Source: Flavobacteriaceae bacterium
GTDB lineage: Bacteria; Bacteroidota; Bacteroidia; Flavobacteriales; Flavobacteriaceae
DNA: 57,684 nucleotides
NCBI GenBank assembly: GCA_947461795.1
Contig: CANHMG010000005.1
Location: forward strand, 1 to 57,684
Direction of reading: 5' to 3'
This document shows, in pieces, positions 28,091-36,512 of this stretch. The notes under the pieces were generated by a model. That model had not been told where the DNA came from and did no database searches. It was given only the letters and a program-made list of their open reading frames with translations. Position numbers and translations under genes: made by a program. How positions within the stretch are numbered: position 1 is the stretch's first letter; every line of letters starts with the position of its first letter.

Positions 28091-29743
28091 TTAGTGTTTT
28101 ATAATGATTTTTTTTGTTTGGCTAGGATTCCCATCGATTTCCAAAAAGTAGATTCCGTTTGGAATGGCGGTCGTATTCAACGTGTTGGTCGAAAATTCAC
28201 GAACCGTTTGCCCAATGATATTCAACAAAGTATAGTGATGATTGGCAGACATATCCGAAAACTCGATGTTTAACTGATCATCAGCAGGGTTTGGATATAC
28301 AGATATTGCCAAGGCTTTAATCGCGTTGCTTGTAGTATTCAAAGCACAATTTCCTACGGAGTAGGAATAGCCAATTTCCCCATTGTTATGACCAGCGGAA
28401 CCGTCCGTTCCTGGGATGTAAGCTTTTACATAATCTACGGTGACGCAATCTGGAGATACATTTACCCTAATGTGGCCGGTTCCGTCTAAGGTTACATCGG
28501 TGTAGGCCGAAGCATTCGCAGTGTAACCAATTTGATAGGTGATATCGCTCGGCATCGGCACTTCCTGATAAACGACGCCGTTTAATTGTTCTTTGGCAAA
28601 TAGGTGATCATGCCCTTGAAAAAAGATATCCACACCCGTGTCTTCGAAGACTTTTTGAATGGGTTTTCCCCAGCCAGGTCGGTTCGTATCAAACGTATAA
28701 TTATTGCCGACACCTTGATAACCACCCCATTCAAATTGAGTGGCGGTATCGATACCACCGCGTCCTTGTCCACGGGTGTGATGCGCAAATACAAACTTAT
28801 GCGCTGCCGTACTGTTTTCTAATACACTGCGCATCCATAGATATTGGTTGTAGCCTAAAGTCCAGTTCCAATTGGTTGGTTTGTCGTCTAAGGTTGTAAA
28901 ACTTTGATTTCGATACACATCCAAAACCACAAATAAAGCATCACCCCATGTCCAAGCATAATAGTTTTCTGGATTGCCAATGCCAAAAGGTTCCACCGTC
29001 GTATTGCCAGTATAAAAACTATTCGGCGATGGATTTGGATAATAGAATTTTCTCCATTGCGTTCCATAAACACAAATGTTGTTGGGAGGAGTTTGATTGT
29101 AGTAGAAGTCATTCTCCCCTTCATGATTTCCTAGTGCCACATAAAAAGGAACCGAGTGACAAATTTGCCCCAAGTATTGACGATAATCTTTGTGCAACGC
29201 ATCCATATCTGCACTTGTTGTGGTGTCTGGCGTGTGATCGTCGCCGAAAATATCACCTAAGGACAACATAAAATCAGGATGGTCAGCTAACTCGTTGGCT
29301 AGGGTAACTTGGTACATGGTTCTGTCGCCTTTTACATCATAGAGATGCTCATCGGCTTCGACAGTAAAGGTGTAAGATGCTCCTGCTGTGCGTTGGGTGT
29401 GAAAGGAATATTCTGGTGTTGCTGTAAAGTTTGAGGCTGAATTCAATTTGTATTGTAGGCGGTAGTAGTATTTGGTATTGGGAAGTAGGTTGGTCAATTC
29501 AATTTCGTCTGGGATATCAGCCACATTGGTGAAGGTAGATGATGTTAGATTGAATACCCCACTTTCCGTTCCGTATTGGATATAGAATTGCATATTTTGG
29601 TCAAACAAGATACTGGCGGTTATGGCGGAATCGGTTGGTCTTCCCAAAATGATGGATTTCTGCTGTGCAATTATCGACTGTGTTGTAATGAAAATTAATA
29701 AAATAAAGCCAACTTTTGATAGTATTTTAATAGTGTTTCTCAT
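28091..29743 (-). CDS. Secreted purple acid phosphatase-like metallophosphoesterase (second of two)
   Basis: A 550-residue paralogue of the next gene with the same plan: signal peptide, fibronectin-like domain and metallophosphoesterase motifs (VEADEHLYD, SLGDIFGDDHTP, ALGNHEGEND, FAHHTRGQGRGG, FQGHDHLFAK). A type A T9SS domain ends it (VYPNPADDQLNIEF to KKIIIKH). The pair clearly arose by duplication. The active-site surroundings differ: HHTRGQGRGG replaces HQLVGGNPEGRGG. The substrates may therefore differ too. It is the second gene of the operon, 34 bp after the Spy-like gene. Confidence 0.86.
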   Translation of the reverse strand: MRNTIKILSKVGFILLIFITTQSIIAQQKSIILGRPTDSAITASILFDQNMQFYIQYGTESGVFNLTSSTFTNVADIPDEIELTNLLPNTKYYYRLQYKLNSASNFTATPEYSFHTQRTAGASYTFTVEADEHLYDVKGDRTMYQVTLANELADHPDFMLSLGDIFGDDHTPDTTTSADMDALHKDYRQYLGQICHSVPFYVALGNHEGENDFYYNQTPPNNICVYGTQWRKFYYPNPSPNSFYTGNTTVEPFGIGNPENYYAWTWGDALFVVLDVYRNQSFTTLDDKPTNWNWTLGYNQYLWMRSVLENSTAAHKFVFAHHTRGQGRGGIDTATQFEWGGYQGVGNNYTFDTNRPGWGKPIQKVFEDTGVDIFFQGHDHLFAKEQLNGVVYQEVPMPSDITYQIGYTANASAYTDVTLDGTGHIRVNVSPDCVTVDYVKAYIPGTDGSAGHNNGEIGYSYSVGNCALNTTSNAIKALAISVYPNPADDQLNIEFSDMSANHHYTLLNIIGQTVREFSTNTLNTTAIPNGIYFLEIDGNPSQTKKIIIKH

Positions 29744-29777
29744 AAGGGTATGGGTTAAGATTAGATAGTTTATTTAA

Positions 29778-30227
29778 TTATTTAAGAATTTCGATTCCTT
29801 TTTGTGCCATTTTTTTCTGTTGTTCAGCAGTGCATATTTTCTTCAATTTGACCAATTGCCGATATCGAATCCATTGCAAATGAAAATTTTCATCAGCAAT
29901 ATATCTAGTCAAATCAGCTATCGATGATTCATCCGGATGTGACGCAAAGATTGTCTCATTAAGATGCTCCTTATGGGTTTTGATTGTTGCCTCAATATCG
30001 GATGCTGTTTTTAGGAATTCTGATTGTATGGCATCAAACTCTTGTTTTTGAATATCGGTCAATTGTAATTCGTTTTTCAATTCCATAAAAGAATCGTTTT
30101 TGGAGGATATTGTTTGTCTTTCTGAAAGTCTTAATTTCCACAGTAAGAAACCATTGGTTAGGGAACTCAATACCAAAATCATAAGTAATAATTGAAATCG
30201 GTATTTGTTAGAATGGTTGCTGATCAT
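29778..30227 (-). CDS. Spy/CpxP-like periplasmic protein, membrane-anchored
   Basis: A 149-residue protein with one N-terminal transmembrane segment (about 11-30) and an all-helical remainder. The pattern ELQLTDIQKQEFDAIQSEFL, then a charged central helix and VKLKKICTAEQQKKMAQ, is the LTxxQ-type repeat of Spy/CpxP proteins. These serve as periplasmic chaperones or metal-stress sensors. In Bacteroidota such genes usually follow an ECF sigma factor, but none is present here. It is the first gene of the seven-gene run. Confidence 0.68.
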   Translation of the reverse strand: MISNHSNKYRFQLLLMILVLSSLTNGFLLWKLRLSERQTISSKNDSFMELKNELQLTDIQKQEFDAIQSEFLKTASDIEATIKTHKEHLNETIFASHPDESSIADLTRYIADENFHLQWIRYRQLVKLKKICTAEQQKKMAQKGIEILK

Positions 30228-30302
30228 AAACTTTTTAATTGGTTTGGTTGATGCATTAGCGTCATTAATTTGGAAAATTAATTCTTGAATTATTGGTCAA
30301 TA

Positions 30303-30310
30303 CAAAAATA
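30303..30310 (-). promoter_or_regulatory. Candidate -7 box of the phosphatase/YHYH operon
   Basis: On the minus strand TATTTTTG fits TAnnTTTG and lies 75 bp before the Spy-like ATG. The nearest TTG upstream has a 25-bp spacer instead of 17-19 bp, so the -33 element is not supported. Confidence 0.3.
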
Positions 30311-30358
30311 GACAACCTATAGACTGTTTTGATATCAAGAGGTTTAAATCAAAATAAA

Positions 30359-30392
30359 AAAAATCTGCATTATTTTCATTAAACAGATTTTT
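30359..30392 (-). terminator. AT-rich stem-loop terminator after the leucine-rich-repeat gene
   Basis: AAAAATCTG (30359-30367) pairs with CAGATTTTT (30384-30392) around a 16-base loop. On the minus strand the second arm runs into a T-tract. It lies 17 bp past the stop of the gene ending at 30409 and separates it from the phosphatase operon. Confidence 0.5.
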
Positions 30393-30408
30393 AACGATGA
30401 AATTTTAA

Positions 30409-31455
30409 TTATAAGTTCACCAACTTTTTAGTCGTTTTAACATTATTAGAAGAAATTTCCATAAAATACGTTCCTATTTTAAGAGCGGAAACATCAATAG
30501 AAAATGAAGAATTCAATTCATTAGCGGTCATTGTTTTGACCAATTGCCTTAATGGATTGTAGAGGGAAATGGATTCTATTTTTGTAGTGGAATTAGCAAC
30601 AATACTTACAATCGCATTAACGGGATTAGGCGCTAAAATTATAGAAACATTTTCATTTTGATTTTGGATATTTAACGAAGTACAATTTGCATTACAATCC
30701 GTAATCAATAGTGGTTCACTAGGAAAGTAACTTGATTGTTGCACTGCGGCTAATTCTCCTTCGTCATAACAAATTGTAGTCAAAGATGGTAAATTTTCAA
30801 AATAAAGATAGGGTAATGGTGGCGGAAAACTTGAATTGTTAGTTAAACGATTGTTTGGACTGAGAATGTTATTTTTGATAGAAATAAATTGCAAATTCGG
30901 ATTATTCGGACACCATAACCAAGTCACTGCGGTACCACATACATCGATGCTGGTCAGTAGTGTGCTAGAAAAATTTAGCCAACTCAAATTACTCAAATTT
31001 TGCAAATTAACGGTCGTAAATGTATTTTCAATTCCTCCAAATTCTAATCTTGTTAGTGAAGTTAGATTTTCAATAGAAGCTAAAGAAGATAGTGGATTAC
31101 TGTAACAATAAAGATTATATAAATGTGATAAATTTGAAATGGGTAACTCCGTTAAGTTGTTCTGCTGACAACCTAGAACTCGTAAATTAGTAAAAGATTC
31201 AATTCCAGTAAAATCACTGATAGCACTATTACCAACACTCAAAGCAAATACTACAAGCGCTTCGGAAACTTCAATTTCATTGTTATTGTTTATATCAATT
31301 TGAATGTACGTATCATTTATATCTGACGCAATTCCGTTGGAGGGATTGGCTGCAAGAAGTTTCGCTTTAAAATTCGCATCCGGAATGTTCACAATTTGCC
31401 CAAAAGCCACAAAAGAAGAGTAAGTAAACAATAAAGAAATGTAAATTTTTTTCAT
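30409..31455 (-). CDS. Secreted leucine-rich-repeat protein with T9SS tail
   Basis: A 348-residue protein with signal peptide MKKIYISLLFTYSSFVAFGQ. The module IVNIPDANFKAKLLAAN then DINNNNEIEVSEAL is the usual opening of Flavobacterium leucine-rich-repeat surface proteins. About five irregular repeats follow (FTNLRVLGCQQNNLTELP, LSHLYNLYCYSNPLSSL, LTSLTRLEFGG). The C-terminus (IILAPNPVNAIVSI to TTKKLVNL) is a type A sorting domain. It is short for its family, with few repeats. A protein- or glycan-binding role is inferred. Confidence 0.82.
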   Translation of the reverse strand: MKKIYISLLFTYSSFVAFGQIVNIPDANFKAKLLAANPSNGIASDINDTYIQIDINNNNEIEVSEALVVFALSVGNSAISDFTGIESFTNLRVLGCQQNNLTELPISNLSHLYNLYCYSNPLSSLASIENLTSLTRLEFGGIENTFTTVNLQNLSNLSWLNFSSTLLTSIDVCGTAVTWLWCPNNPNLQFISIKNNILSPNNRLTNNSSFPPPLPYLYFENLPSLTTICYDEGELAAVQQSSYFPSEPLLITDCNANCTSLNIQNQNENVSIILAPNPVNAIVSIVANSTTKIESISLYNPLRQLVKTMTANELNSSFSIDVSALKIGTYFMEISSNNVKTTKKLVNL

Positions 31456-31466
31456 TACAAGAAGTT

Positions 31467-31667
31467 TTAACTTCGTAAAGTTACTTTATTAATTGTCAAT
31501 ACACTAACGATTTCAATTTCTTCCAAAGTTAAATAATCAAAAACTGCCAACCGCTTCCCAATTTGAATTCGATGGGTTTCATCGAGAATTCGGAATAAAA
31601 AATCCGCTGAAAATGACTCTTCAACGGACTTTACATAATTTGCGATATTTGACTTACGATATTCGAC
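31467..31667 (-). other. Start-less 66-codon open stretch, possible gene remnant
   Basis: On the minus strand an open frame ends at TAA 31467-31469 and reads without stops back to a TAG at 31668-31670. It has no ATG, GTG or TTG in a sensible place. The peptide (SVEESFSADFLFRILDETHR, RLAVFDYLTLEEIEIV) has a natural amino-acid make-up, hinting at a decayed coding sequence, but I recognise no family. The rest of the roughly 300-bp gap 31456-31754 shows nothing else. Confidence 0.3.
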
Positions 31668-31754
31668 CTAGAACCGACCACCAGCAAGTTTATTAGTAGT
31701 GAAGTGAAAAACACGACGGCTTTTCAACACTAAGTTCGTTGCAATTGAATTGTT

Positions 31755-32215
31755 TTAATGGCCAAATCCGTGAGCGTCTTGATGACTTCTTTTTAAGCTT
31801 AAATGAAAATAAATGAGGTAAAAAATAAAAATTGAAAATAAATTAGTGATCATAATGCCAATAAATCCGCCTCCGTAAATAAATAATATGGAAAATAGAA
31901 TGAAAGCGTATTGGCAATTAACGCTTTTGAAAGTGCTTTTCCTCGCAAAACATTCAGGTGTTCCCTTTCGTTTTTTTCTTTTGAAAATACAATAAGTCCA
32001 AAACCAACCATAATTAGAATTAGGATAATTTCATCAATAATATTTGTTTTTGTAATAACAAAAAATTGGTTTTCTAAGTAAATAGAAGTTACAGCAAATA
32101 CGCGAGTTGTGTAATTGAGATTGAATTTTAGATAGAGTACAGAAAATACAATTCCAACAAGAACTAAGATAATTCCAATAGTTTTAAAATAATAGGGTAA
32201 GAGAAAATTCTTCAT
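31755..32215 (-). pseudogene. Small membrane protein gene broken by a one-base frameshift
   Basis: The frame from the ATG at 32215 runs through IIGII-type hydrophobic helices to LSKALIANTL. It then turns into an implausible tail ending at 31850. In the next frame the sequence continues as LFSILFIYGGGFIGI, MITNLFSIFIFYLIYF and LKRSHQDAHGFGH with a stop at 31755-31757, a convincing last pair of helices and polar end. Adding one T in the run near 31898-31901 rejoins them into a protein of about 152 residues with four helices. It is either a real inactivating mutation or a sequencing error. Family not recognised. Confidence 0.72.
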
Positions 32216-32303
32216 CGCCGTAAAATTAAATTTTAAAAGTCAATTGGGTAGTGTTAAATGCGCACTACCCAATTGAAAAATAGCAAATTAAAGTAGTAGT
32301 CAA

Positions 32304-32960
32304 TTAATTTTGTGCACTTGTGTAGATGGGGTAGGTGGCTTTAGTGCCATCTTCAAAGTCAACTTTTACACCGACCATCCCAAATTTATGGTTTGCGATA
32401 TACGTGATTTTAGTGATACCACTAACCCTGTTAGCATCGTTTACTGTTGTTTCTACTTGAATGGTTTTAATCAAATAAAATCCATAAGGATAATCATCAA
32501 CACCTGTTTTACTCACGACTTTCCTAACTTTACCGGATGTGGCGGTTGCAAAAGTATCTCCTACTGCAGCGTCATATTTGACTAAAACTCCGGCGTACGG
32601 ACCAGTAATACATTTAATTCCATCTGTTGTTTGTTGGATTTGTAAGCCGCTAATGGAAACGGAATCACCGTCAATCACTACGCCAGGGAAATTGGATATC
32701 ATATTTTTGACTAACGGATTGGTCACGGTCGCATGTGCTGTGTAACTTGAAATTCCATTTTCCAGCCTACTAACGACCGCAGAAAAATCACTTACACCAG
32801 CGATTTCCGCAGAACTTGAAGACACAGTTACACCTGCTAAACCCATTGCAGATTGACTCCCTGTTAGATCACTGGGACTATCATTATCGGAGGAATTATT
32901 ACAGGAAATATTTAGGACTCCTAGAGTAAAAAACACGAGCAATTTTAATACATTTTTCAT
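32304..32960 (-). CDS. Lipoprotein of unknown function
   Basis: A 218-residue protein with a type II signal: hydrophobic stretch, lipobox-like LNISC with the cysteine at residue 20, then an acidic/serine linker (NNSSDNDSPSD) that favours surface exposure in Bacteroidota. The remainder is rich in beta strands and small residues and matches no family I know. It stands alone, with 88 bp to the broken membrane-protein gene downstream and 251 bp to a promoter region shared with the divergent lpd upstream. Confidence 0.7.
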   Translation of the reverse strand: MKNVLKLLVFFTLGVLNISCNNSSDNDSPSDLTGSQSAMGLAGVTVSSSSAEIAGVSDFSAVVSRLENGISSYTAHATVTNPLVKNMISNFPGVVIDGDSVSISGLQIQQTTDGIKCITGPYAGVLVKYDAAVGDTFATATSGKVRKVVSKTGVDDYPYGFYLIKTIQVETTVNDANRVSGITKITYIANHKFGMVGVKVDFEDGTKATYPIYTSAQN

Positions 32961-33204
32961 GATATTTATATTTAATGATTACTACTATTAAAAGTACGAA
33001 ATTGCTGAGGTTAAACCTATCAAATGCATCTTTAAATTTGCTTAAAATCAAGTATAATTGAACTCTAAAAAATGCAGCCATTCTTGTCTGATATTGTGGC
33101 GTTCTGAATCTTTTTTTGCAATTCTAAAAAGAGAAATTTTGGGGCTTCAAGTATGAGGTTTTTTTTTAAGTTATTTTTATCGGAGAACAATCAACAAAAT
33201 ACTT

Positions 33205-33212
33205 TAAATTTG
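33205..33212 (+). promoter_or_regulatory. Candidate -7 box of lpd
   Basis: TAAATTTG fits TAnnTTTG and ends 35 bp before the ATG at 33248. Its last base is also the G of an in-frame GTG at 33212, so translation from that GTG is unlikely. This favours the ATG at 33248. No clear -33 box is seen. Confidence 0.4.
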
Positions 33213-33247
33213 TGCATCAATTTAAAAATCACTTCAAAATAGATACT

Positions 33248-34651
33248 ATGAGTTCATTTGACGTAGTCATTATAGGTTCAGGGCCAGGCGGATATGTGTC
33301 TGCCATTCGTTGCGCCCAATTGGGTTTCAAAACCGCTATTATCGAGAAATATGCCACGCTCGGAGGCACTTGCTTAAACGTAGGTTGCATTCCCTCCAAA
33401 GCATTATTAGCTTCTTCGCATCATTACGAAGAATTGCAACATTTTGCCGATCACGGTATCGAAGTTTCTGGCAATGTCAAAATCAATTTAGAGAAAATGA
33501 TTGCGCGCAAACAAGCGGTGGTGGATCAAACTTCAGGAGGTGTTAAATTCTTGATGGATAAAAATAAAATCACCGTTTTTGAAGGACTAGGTTCTTTTGT
33601 AGATGCCACGCATGTTGCCATCGCAAAAACCGACGGAACTTCAGAAACCATCGAAGGCAAAAACATCATTATTGCCACGGGATCTAAACCATCGAACTTG
33701 CCTTTCATCAAATTAGATAAAGAACGCATCATCACTTCTACGGAAGCTTTAAAATTAAAAGAAGTTCCGAAACACCTTGTCATTATTGGTGGCGGCGTTA
33801 TCGGAATCGAATTGGGACAAGTGTACCTACGTTTAGGTGCTCAAGTTTCTGTAGTCGAATTTATGGATCGTATTATTCCAGGTATGGACAGTTCTCTTTC
33901 GAAAGAACTAACGAAAGTCTTGAAAAAACAAGGCATGAAGTTCTATGTTTCACATAAAGTAAAATCAGTAGAACGAAAAGGAAAAGCCATTACAGTGCAA
34001 GCAGAAACGCCAAAAGGAGAAACGATTACACTCGAAGGGGATTATGCTTTAGTTTCTGTGGGTCGTCGTCCCTACACGGATGGATTAAATGCCGACAAAG
34101 CGGGTGTTAAAGTAACGGATCGCGGCATGGTGGAAGTCAACAATCACTTGCAAACTAAGGTTCCGAATATTTATGCTATTGGCGATGTGGTTCGCGGTGC
34201 GATGTTAGCCCACAAGGCTGAAGAAGAAGGTGCGATGGTGGCTGAAATTATCGCGGGTCAAAAACCACATATCGATTATAACTTAATTCCAGGAGTAGTG
34301 TATACTTGGCCTGAAGTGGCTGCAGTTGGTAAAACGGAAGAGCAATTGAAAGAAACTGGAGTTGCCTATAAATCCGGAAGTTTTCCATTTAAAGCTTTAG
34401 GTCGTGCTAGAGCGGGTGGCGATTTGGATGGCTTTGTCAAAATACTAGCCGATGCCAAAACTGATGAGGTTTTGGGTGTACATATGATTGGCGCTCGTTG
34501 TGCCGATTTGATTGCTGAAGCGGTAACCGCCATGGAATTTAGAGCATCTGCGGAAGACATTTCAAGAATGAGTCACGCGCATCCGACTTTTGCTGAAGCG
34601 ATGAAAGAAGCAGCATTAGCAGCAACAGCTAATAGAGCACTGCATGTATAA
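33248..34651 (+). CDS. lpdA: Dihydrolipoyl dehydrogenase (E3)
   Basis: A 467-residue flavoprotein disulfide reductase. The FAD-binding motif is VVIIGSGPGGYVSAIRCAQ, the redox-active disulfide is GGTCLNVGCIPSK, the NAD-binding motif is VIIGGGVIGIELGQVY, and the catalytic His-Glu dyad is in SHAHPTFAEAMKEA. It reoxidises lipoamide in the pyruvate, 2-oxoglutarate or branched-chain dehydrogenase complexes. No E1 or E2 gene is nearby, so it probably serves several complexes. The ATG at 33248 gives the standard N-terminus. Confidence 0.96.
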   Translation: MSSFDVVIIGSGPGGYVSAIRCAQLGFKTAIIEKYATLGGTCLNVGCIPSKALLASSHHYEELQHFADHGIEVSGNVKINLEKMIARKQAVVDQTSGGVKFLMDKNKITVFEGLGSFVDATHVAIAKTDGTSETIEGKNIIIATGSKPSNLPFIKLDKERIITSTEALKLKEVPKHLVIIGGGVIGIELGQVYLRLGAQVSVVEFMDRIIPGMDSSLSKELTKVLKKQGMKFYVSHKVKSVERKGKAITVQAETPKGETITLEGDYALVSVGRRPYTDGLNADKAGVKVTDRGMVEVNNHLQTKVPNIYAIGDVVRGAMLAHKAEEEGAMVAEIIAGQKPHIDYNLIPGVVYTWPEVAAVGKTEEQLKETGVAYKSGSFPFKALGRARAGGDLDGFVKILADAKTDEVLGVHMIGARCADLIAEAVTAMEFRASAEDISRMSHAHPTFAEAMKEAALAATANRALHV

Positions 34652-34673
34652 TTAGATTCCTATAAGTCTCTAT

Positions 34674-34705
34674 AAAAAAAGCCGTTCCATGGGAATGGCT
34701 TTTTT
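34674..34705. terminator. Bidirectional terminator between lpd and the DoxX-like gene
   Basis: AAAAAAGCCGTTCC pairs with GGAATGGCTTTTTT (one G-T pair) around a three- to four-base loop, with a T-tract on both strands. It lies 22 bp after the lpd stop and overlaps the last codon of the convergent gene. Confidence 0.85.
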
Positions 34706-35081
34706 AGTAAGCAGCAAATAAATCCGTATAACTTTCCCAATTTTTATATATAAACAACACATTCCCTAAAAATAAAAGTAAGGCAATGGGTGTTCCTTCT
34801 GGCATCATAAATAGGTTGATCAATAGAATATTGATAGAAATTGGTAGTAACAATAGGTTTGCAATTTTGATAAATTTCCCACTCACATAAGCTAGTCCAA
34901 CAATTAATTCAATCGATTTGACCAAAGGCATTAAATAGCCTGAGGCTTTCATTCCATCATTAAAAAGTTTTAAAGCACCTGTTTGCTTTGGTTCAGGAAT
35001 TAAGTTAAAAAAATAACTAACAGAAGCAAATAAAAGTAAAAGTCCTATCAGTACTCTAAAAATAATGAATGCAATTTTCAT
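34704..35081 (-). CDS. DoxX-like small membrane protein
   Basis: A 125-residue protein with four hydrophobic helices. The layout IIFRVLIGLLLLFASVSYFF, a short polar loop, GYLMPLVKSIELIVGLAYV and ANLLLLPISINILLINLF is that of the DoxX/DoxD-like family. Members are often linked to redox or respiratory stress, but the biochemical role is unsettled. It is divergent from pabB and ends inside the terminator shared with lpd. Confidence 0.65.
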   Translation of the reverse strand: MKIAFIIFRVLIGLLLLFASVSYFFNLIPEPKQTGALKLFNDGMKASGYLMPLVKSIELIVGLAYVSGKFIKIANLLLLPISINILLINLFMMPEGTPIALLLFLGNVLFIYKNWESYTDLFAAY

Positions 35082-35144
35082 AGTTTGAGATTTTATGGAT
35101 TGATACTCATAATTAAAATTTTTTTCTTTACTAAAATCAAATTC

Positions 35145-35174
35145 TTTAGTTCCACCATTTTTGTTGTAATTTTG
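35145..35174 (+). promoter_or_regulatory. Candidate promoter of pabB-tilS-dsbD
   Basis: TTTA (35145-35148), an 18-bp spacer and TAATTTTG (35167-35174) approximate the Bacteroidota TTTG-N17-19-TAnnTTTG promoter. Transcription would start near 35180. That excludes the upstream part of the long open frame and supports the TTG start at 35196. Confidence 0.45.
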
Positions 35175-35195
35175 AACTTCATTAAAATTGCATTT

Positions 35196-36485
35196 TTGAG
35201 AACAGTAACTTCAAAATATATTTCCCATCCACAACAATTCAAACAACAACTATTAACTTGGTCTCAAGAGTTTAGAGAAGTTGTTTATTTAGAGAGTAAC
35301 AATCATCATAATGCTTATTCTCACTATGATTGCGTTTTGGCAGTGGATGCTTTCACCTCTTTGAAAACAGATTATTTTAATGCTTTCGAAGATTTGAAAC
35401 AATACCAACAAACGACTCAAGATTGGCTTTTCGGTTATTTGTCCTATGAATTAAAAAATGATGTGGAAGTTTTGTATTCGGCCAATCACGATGGACTGGA
35501 ATTTCCTGATTTGTATTTTTTTCAGCCTAAAAAGTTATTTTTATTAAAAGGAAATGCATTAGAAATTCGTTACCTCACAATGTGCGATGAGGAAGTGGAA
35601 TCGGACTTCACAGCGATACAACTTTTAAGTTACAACTTAAAACTTACAACCGACAGCCGAATCGATATTCATCAACGTATTTCAAAAGAAAAATATCTTG
35701 AGAAGATAAAAACAATGCTAGAAAATATCCACCTTGGTGCTATCTACGAAGCGAATTTCTGTATGGAATTTTATGCTGAAAATGCTACAATCCATCCATT
35801 AGAAAAGTTTGTAAAACTCAATGAAATATCGGAAGCACCCTTCTCTGTATATTTTAAAAATAATTTGCATTATTTACTTTGCGCTTCTCCAGAGCGGTAT
35901 TTAAAAAAAGTAGGGGAACAAATTATTTCACAACCCATCAAAGGAACTTCTCGCCGATTTGCAAATTTGAAAGCGGATGAGGAGTCTAAAATAAAATTAG
36001 AAACCGACCCAAAAGAGCGTTCAGAAAATATTATGATAACCGATTTAGTGCGTAACGATTTATCTCGAACCGCTCAAAAAGGTTCTGTTCAAGTTACTGA
36101 ATTATGCGGGGTGTATTCTTTTTTGCAAGTGCATCAAATGATTTCTACGATAACTTCTAATTTAGACAATCAACATACTGGCGTAGAGGTATTAAGAACT
36201 ACTTTTCCTATGGGAAGCATGACGGGTGCACCTAAGATTTCAGCCATGAAAATCATCGAAAATTTAGAAGCAACCAAGCGCGGATTGTATAGCGGTGCTG
36301 TGGGTTATTTTACACCAGAAGGTGATTTTGATTTTAATGTAGTCATACGAAGTATTCTTTACAATCAAGAAAAGAAGTACCTTTCTTTCTCTGTTGGAAG
36401 TGCTATTACCTCCTTATCAGAACCGGAAAAAGAATACGAAGAATGTATGTTAAAGGCAAAAGCAATGTTTGAAGTCTTGAGTTAA
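35196..36485 (+). CDS. pabB: Aminodeoxychorismate synthase component I
   Basis: A 429-residue chorismate-binding enzyme of folate synthesis. The motif SQPIKGTSRR carries the lysine nucleophile that separates PabB from anthranilate synthase TrpE (PIAGT). Others are SENIMITDLVRNDLSR, TFPMGSMTGAPKISAMK and GLYSGAVGYFTPEGDFDFN. It should convert chorismate with ammonia to aminodeoxychorismate. TTG at 35196 is taken as start; the open frame extends to 35085, but that part is a hydrophobic, promoter-overlapping stretch. It leads a run with tilS and dsbD. No pabA or pabC is adjacent. Confidence 0.88.
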   Translation: MRTVTSKYISHPQQFKQQLLTWSQEFREVVYLESNNHHNAYSHYDCVLAVDAFTSLKTDYFNAFEDLKQYQQTTQDWLFGYLSYELKNDVEVLYSANHDGLEFPDLYFFQPKKLFLLKGNALEIRYLTMCDEEVESDFTAIQLLSYNLKLTTDSRIDIHQRISKEKYLEKIKTMLENIHLGAIYEANFCMEFYAENATIHPLEKFVKLNEISEAPFSVYFKNNLHYLLCASPERYLKKVGEQIISQPIKGTSRRFANLKADEESKIKLETDPKERSENIMITDLVRNDLSRTAQKGSVQVTELCGVYSFLQVHQMISTITSNLDNQHTGVEVLRTTFPMGSMTGAPKISAMKIIENLEATKRGLYSGAVGYFTPEGDFDFNVVIRSILYNQEKKYLSFSVGSAITSLSEPEKEYEECMLKAKAMFEVLS

Positions 36486-36512
36486 TTTAAATTCAATTCG
36501 TTACTTTTGAAA

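Noticed and set aside
35196..36485. Anthranilate synthase TrpE for the chorismate enzyme
   Set aside because: The motif is PIKGT, with the catalytic lysine of PabB, not PIAGT.
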